A stretch of 64,000 nt of DNA from Aved-18 sp964606665 (GTDB lineage: Bacteria > Cyanobacteriota > Vampirovibrionia > Obscuribacterales > Obscuribacteraceae). Position numbers and translations under genes: made by a program. Positions 61,167 through 64,000 of the stretch are shown in pieces; the first letter of the stretch is position 1; each line of letters begins with the position of its first letter. The DNA lies in NCBI GenBank assembly GCA_964606665.1, contig CAZSHS010000003.1, forward strand, positions 124,001-188,000. Reading direction: 5' to 3'. Under the pieces are notes generated by a model. That model was not told the DNA's origin. It searched no databases and saw nothing but the letters and a program-made list of their open reading frames with translations.

Positions 61167-61835
61167 ATGAAAATCAAAAAACTGAAAAAGTTTCTATTGA
61201 CGCTATCCCTCCTGTCCTGGATTCAGTCAAGTGCGTTGGCGGCACCCATGACATTTGAGGGTGCTGTGTCGGATTACAAAGCCGGTAAATATCAATCGGC
61301 ATTGTCAATGTTCAAAACAATAAATGCAAGCCGCCCAAACAATGCTTATGTTCGTTACTACATGGGTTTGTGTCAGCACCGTTTGGGTCATATTGAACAA
61401 GCTAAGCAAGAGTATCAAGCAGTTATAACAATCGGCGATACCAAATTGAAACCGCTTGCGCAACAAGCGCTTTCTCAGCTCTCGGGCACTCACACCTCCA
61501 GCAGCGGCTATTCGTCTCCAGCCGGGAGTGCATCAACTCCATCTCAAACTACTTCGAGTCGCAAAGTTAAAAAGGTGATTGAATTCTACGCCGATTGGTG
61601 ACCACCCTGTAGAAGATTTGCGCCCGTGTTTGACGCAACTAAAAACAATAGTCAATTTAGAGATATCTCTTTTCAGCAGATTAATTTGGATTCTCACGAT
61701 CCACTAGCTGAGCAATATCAAATTCGCTCGATACCGCGGGTGGTGATACTTTCGGGTGGCAATGACGTTTTGTATAACGGTCGTGTACCAATGGAACAGA
61801 GTGGGTTTGAAGAGTTGATTAAACAATATCGATGA
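61167..61835 (+). CDS. Exported TPR-thioredoxin protein with in-frame TGA at the active site (probable selenoprotein), copy 1
   Basis: 222 residues if the TGA at 61599-61601 is read through. From ATG 61167 (GGTGAG upstream): a signal peptide (KKFLLTLSLLSWIQSSALAA), a TPR region (GAVSDYKAGKYQSALSMFKT, VRYYMGLCQHRLGHIEQAKQ), a Ser/Pro/Thr linker, then a thioredoxin domain KKVIEFYADW-[TGA]-PPC-RRFAPVFD, with IRSIPRVVILSG (cis-Pro) and a final helix. The TGA stands exactly in place of the first active-site cysteine (residue 145; second Cys is 148). Frame and domain continue to the TGA stop at 61833-61835. A hairpin follows the in-frame TGA. Its paralogue next door has the same feature. Confidence 0.85.
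61602..61640 (+). promoter_or_regulatory. SECIS-like hairpin after the in-frame TGA, copy 1
   Basis: Stem UUGCG (61618-61622) with CGCAA (61634-61638), loop of 11 bases at 61623-61633. The loop begins 21 bases after the UGA, within the range expected of bacterial SECIS elements (about 16-37). The loop does not start with G, which many known elements do, so it is only a candidate. An outer A-U and G-C pair is possible with two bulged bases. Confidence 0.55.
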
Positions 61836-61844
61836 GATTAACTC

Positions 61845-62431
61845 ATGCGTAAATCGAAGCTCAGGAAATTTACTCTTACTTGCTGTAGTTTGCTTGCAAT
61901 AGCAATTGTATTTATAAGCTCATCACAAGCTCCAGTCCCAATAACATAATGGTGCGTTACTATCTGGCGCTATGCCACCACGCTCTAGGTCACGTTGAAC
62001 TAGCCAGGCAAGATTACAATTTAGTAATTTCTAACGGGGATGCTAGTTATAAGGCTCTGGCCCAGAAAGCATTGACTCAACTTGGATCTAAATCATCTTC
62101 AGGCGCGTCAACATCATCTCCGGGCCCAAACACTCCATCGCAAGTTGCACCAGCTCGCAAAGCCAAGAAAGTAATTGACTTTTACGCTGATTGGTGAGGA
62201 CCGTGCAAAGTTTTTGCGCCCGTGTTTGACGCAGTAAAAAAAGATAGCAAGTATAAAGACATTCAGTTTCAGTCCCTCGATTTAGACAATGAAGAGGCTA
62301 CCGCTGAAAGATACAATGTTGAGTCGATACCGACGGTCGTGATACTCTCTGGTAGTGGAGCCGTTTTGTATAACGATCATCCACCCATGGACAGAGCTGG
62401 TTTTGAAGAGATTTTAAATTGCTTTCGCTAA
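61845..62431 (+). pseudogene. Exported TPR-thioredoxin with in-frame TGA, copy 2; 5' part has a deletion frameshift
   Basis: A start at 61845 gives a signal peptide (KFTLTCCSLLAIAIVFISSS), but its frame stops soon after. The homologous frame resumes as SSPNNIMVRYYLALCHHALG (ATG 61949 internal). Compared with copy 1 about 27 residues (most of the first TPR helix pair) are missing at a junction near 61929-61940. The rest is intact: KKVIDFYADW-[TGA]-GPC-KVFAPVFD, VESIPTVVILSG and a closing helix, ending at 62431. The in-frame TGA is 62195-62197, again in place of the first active-site Cys. Whether the frameshift is real or an assembly error is unknown. Confidence 0.75.
62198..62236 (+). promoter_or_regulatory. 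SECIS-like hairpin after the in-frame TGA, copy 2
   Basis: The same hairpin: UUGCG (62214-62218) with CGCAG (62230-62234; the outer pair becomes U-G), loop identical at 62219-62229, loop start again 21 bases after the UGA. Bases from TTT to GCA (seven codons) are identical to copy 1 including every wobble base, while codons around it differ at wobble positions. Confidence 0.55.
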
Positions 62432-63393
62432 GCTTTATAGTCCAGTTCGAAAAGATATTCTTCTAGTTTGTCCAGCGACCCGGTCCAGCCTTGATGCATG
62501 CCATTGCGTGCTTGAATGAATGTGGCAAGCTCAGGTATGCTCGTCTCGCCGTGGCACTCCCAGGTGATGGTGACACGAGTTTGTTCGGTGTCTTCTTGGG
62601 TTAATTCAACTGTTGTAAGCATTGTTTCTGGCCATGTTGGTGCCATAGGATGGCGAGTAACCTTTTCGTTTTCGTCGCAAAATTGTTGTGTATATTCAAT
62701 CAGAGTGGGCTTCTCGACTCTTAAATAATCTGAGCGTCCATACATTTTTTTGCCACCAGGTCCGCTCATGCATGAAAATGTGCTGCCACCAGATTTGATA
62801 TCACACTTGAAAAATTCCATTTCGAATCCCTTGGGCGCAAGCCATTGAGCAAGATGTTTTGGCTCAGTCCAGGCTTCGAACATTTTTTCGATTGGTACGT
62901 TGAAAGAGCGATTAAGAACGAATAGATCTCTGTCAGTCGCTTTCTTTTCAAGATACTCAGCAAGCCTGTCCCAGGTAGAATCACCACCTGCTTCTTTGAT
63001 GAATTTGCGTGACTGTTCTGCTGCTTCGGGTGTAGGCAATGTCATGGTCATGTCCATTTTCGTTTTGCCATCGTGCTCAGAAAAGAGCACTGTTACGCGA
63101 AAGAGTGGCTTCTGCTCGTCATTGCCGCCGTGATCGTAAACGAGTTTTTTATATTTCTCGACTTCAAAATACTGACTTTTATTTACATATTCGACCTTGT
63201 TTGGTCCATACATGGTGTAGTGCCAGTGCCCACCGGGTCTCAGATCTTTGCTGTGTGTATCGATGCTGAATCCACGTGGTCCCCACCAATATGCCGCTCT
63301 GTCAGGATCTGCCCAGGCAGCCCATACATCTTTGACCGGATGATTGTAGATGCGTGTGAGTTGAATCTCGTTGCTGGGGCTTTTTACGGGCAT
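62428..63393 (-). CDS. Tandem SRPBCC (AHSA1-like) protein
   Basis: 321 residues with two START/Bet v1-like AHSA1 domains in tandem. First: TRIYNHPVKDVWAAWADPDR, WWGPRGFSIDTHSKDLRPGG. Second: NRSFNVPIEKMFEAWTEPKH, WLAPKGFEMEFFKCDIKSGG. Both carry the usual AHSA1 motifs (V/F-x2-A-W-x-P, W-x-P-x-G). These bind hydrophobic ligands or help chaperones; here the role is unknown. Its stop overlaps the end of the second TPR-thioredoxin gene by 4 bases. Confidence 0.9.
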   Translation of the reverse strand: MPVKSPSNEIQLTRIYNHPVKDVWAAWADPDRAAYWWGPRGFSIDTHSKDLRPGGHWHYTMYGPNKVEYVNKSQYFEVEKYKKLVYDHGGNDEQKPLFRVTVLFSEHDGKTKMDMTMTLPTPEAAEQSRKFIKEAGGDSTWDRLAEYLEKKATDRDLFVLNRSFNVPIEKMFEAWTEPKHLAQWLAPKGFEMEFFKCDIKSGGSTFSCMSGPGGKKMYGRSDYLRVEKPTLIEYTQQFCDENEKVTRHPMAPTWPETMLTTVELTQEDTEQTRVTITWECHGETSIPELATFIQARNGMHQGWTGSLDKLEEYLFELDYKA

Positions 63394-63467
63394 TTCTGAT
63401 TCCTTTTAAGGGCAGGTATATTCTTCCACTTTGACAACCGCCCCGGCAATAGTATTTAATCGCAACT

Positions 63468-64000
63468 ATGAGTAAAAAATTCGAGCCGCACTTAATTTTT
63501 TTCATTTTTGTCGCTATCTTGTTTGCGATACCAGCTAGTTTTGCAAAAGATAAGGATGATGGAATCGACTGTTCCAGTCTAAAAAATGAACTGCGTGCCA
63601 AGTACAAGCTTGCCGCAAAGAAGGTTGAGCTGGACGAAACTGAAGACAACCGAGTGGTAGTGAAGCAGTTGGAAGTTTTACTGGGCTCGAAGAAAAGTGA
63701 AGGCTTGAAATTAGATAAGAAGAAGGCACCCGAAGCCGCCATGAATAACAGAATGGAAGTAGCAAATCTCGAATACGAAATCGACAACTTAAGTGACTTC
63801 ATACCCGAGATTAAGGCTTGCAAAGACAAAGAGCGTAAAGACGAATCTCTTGTNNNNNNNNNNGGAAGATTCCAAATTGGTTTTGAAAAATCTCGAAAAT
63901 CTTTTGGATAAGCAAAAAGCCTTTGATTCTTCTTTTTCAGAATCGTCCGAATCCGCTATGAGTAGGAGGATGACGGTGGCAAATCTTGAGTATGAGATTG
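63468..64000 (+). CDS. Secreted repeat protein, incomplete (gap and window edge)
   Basis: Signal peptide (LIFFIFVAILFAIPASFA) and then a roughly 50-residue helical repeat: VVVKQLEVLLGSKKSEG with MNNRMEVANLEYEIDNL, and after the 10-N gap KLVLKNLENLLDKQKAFD with MSRRMTVANLEYEI. Frame after the gap reads through to the window end. The repeat probably caused the assembly break, so the number of units is unknown. Function unknown. Confidence 0.65.
63854..63863. other. Assembly gap (10 N)
   Basis: Ten N between two copies of a protein repeat; the hidden length is unknown and may include further repeat units. Confidence 0.99.

Noticed and set aside
61626..61835. Separate short ORF starting at GTG 61626 (and 62222 in copy 2)
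   Set aside because: They are in the same frame as the upstream ORF and start in the middle of the thioredoxin fold; they are the downstream parts of the read-through genes.
61599..62197. In-frame TGA codons as sequencing errors, plain pseudogene stops or a global code change
   Set aside because: The same codon position is affected in two diverged copies, the domain stays open afterwards, and other genes in the window use TGA as stop and TGG for Trp. A global UGA=Trp or Gly code is thus not supported.
1..64000. CRISPR arrays, insertion sequences, prophage and integrative elements
   Set aside because: No regularly spaced repeats, transposase, integrase or phage structural genes are visible; the putative thymine-modification gene and the Dam-type gene alone do not make a prophage.

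Overview
This is a metagenome-style bacterial scaffold: three 10-base N gaps (21199-21208, 30548-30557, 63854-63863) interrupt genes. Genes are dense, base composition is moderately AT-rich by eye, and there are no rRNA genes, insertion sequences, prophage or CRISPR arrays. The mix suggests a non-photosynthetic relative of Cyanobacteria (Melainabacteria/Vampirovibrionia, for example Obscuribacterales): many small secreted helical proteins, TPR proteins, a zinc-ribbon Ser/Thr kinase, PAS hybrid kinases and DUF4328/DUF6328/DUF4239 proteins. This placement is an inference of low to moderate confidence, made without database searches.

Layout. 0-4 kb: DUF4239 and DUF167 proteins, an MFS permease, a broken Gfo/Idh/MocA dehydrogenase, and a small secreted protein. 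4-13 kb: DNA repair and stress. LigD and a VIT-domain membrane protein face a minus-strand block with an ECF-like sigma factor, a ferritin-like protein and Ku, preceded by CsbD, YflT-like and BON proteins. 13-18 kb: oxidative pentose phosphate pathway (pgl, zwf, gnd) with a sigma region-4 protein and a DUF4328 protein between. 18-20 kb: methionine salvage (mtnB-mtnD-mtnC). 20-25.7 kb: quinone reductase, Ser/Thr kinase, and a coupled operon of exported unknowns ending in a Dabb protein. 25.7-32.4 kb: an exported flavoprotein and a phosphorelay cluster (hybrid histidine kinase, single REC, REC-HPt, thioredoxin-like protein). 32.5-38.3 kb: hydrolase, a possible 19-residue microgene with its own terminator, a MoeB-rhodanese enzyme, a MoaD/ThiS carrier paired with a beta-propeller protein, SDR and VOC proteins. 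38.3-47.8 kb: PAS kinase, a putative DNA-base-hypermodification protein, a tandem pair of Cys-motif/SAF-like/RHH-like membrane proteins, two CAP proteins, an orphan DNA methyltransferase and a lipase. 47.9-56 kb: TPR protein, glycosyltransferases, glnS with a nearby tRNA-Gln(CUG), UspA and ArfB. 56-64 kb: exported unknowns, GNAT, PlsC-like acyltransferase, Dam-type methyltransferase, and two tandem TPR-thioredoxin genes.

The most striking signal is at 61.2-62.4 kb. Two adjacent paralogous exported thioredoxin-like genes each carry an in-frame TGA exactly where the first cysteine of WCxxC belongs (W-TGA-P-P-C and W-TGA-G-P-C). The thioredoxin frame continues unbroken after the TGA, and each TGA is followed at the same distance by the same potential hairpin, in a 21-nt stretch identical even at wobble positions. 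This points to selenocysteine, or another UGA recoding, in an exported redox protein family. TGA is an ordinary stop elsewhere in the window. No selA/selB/selC/selD gene lies in this window, so the decoding machinery must be sought elsewhere in the genome.

Two loci (the Gfo/Idh gene and the second TPR-thioredoxin gene) show out-of-frame internal deletions relative to family or paralogue. They are either real decay or assembly artefacts.
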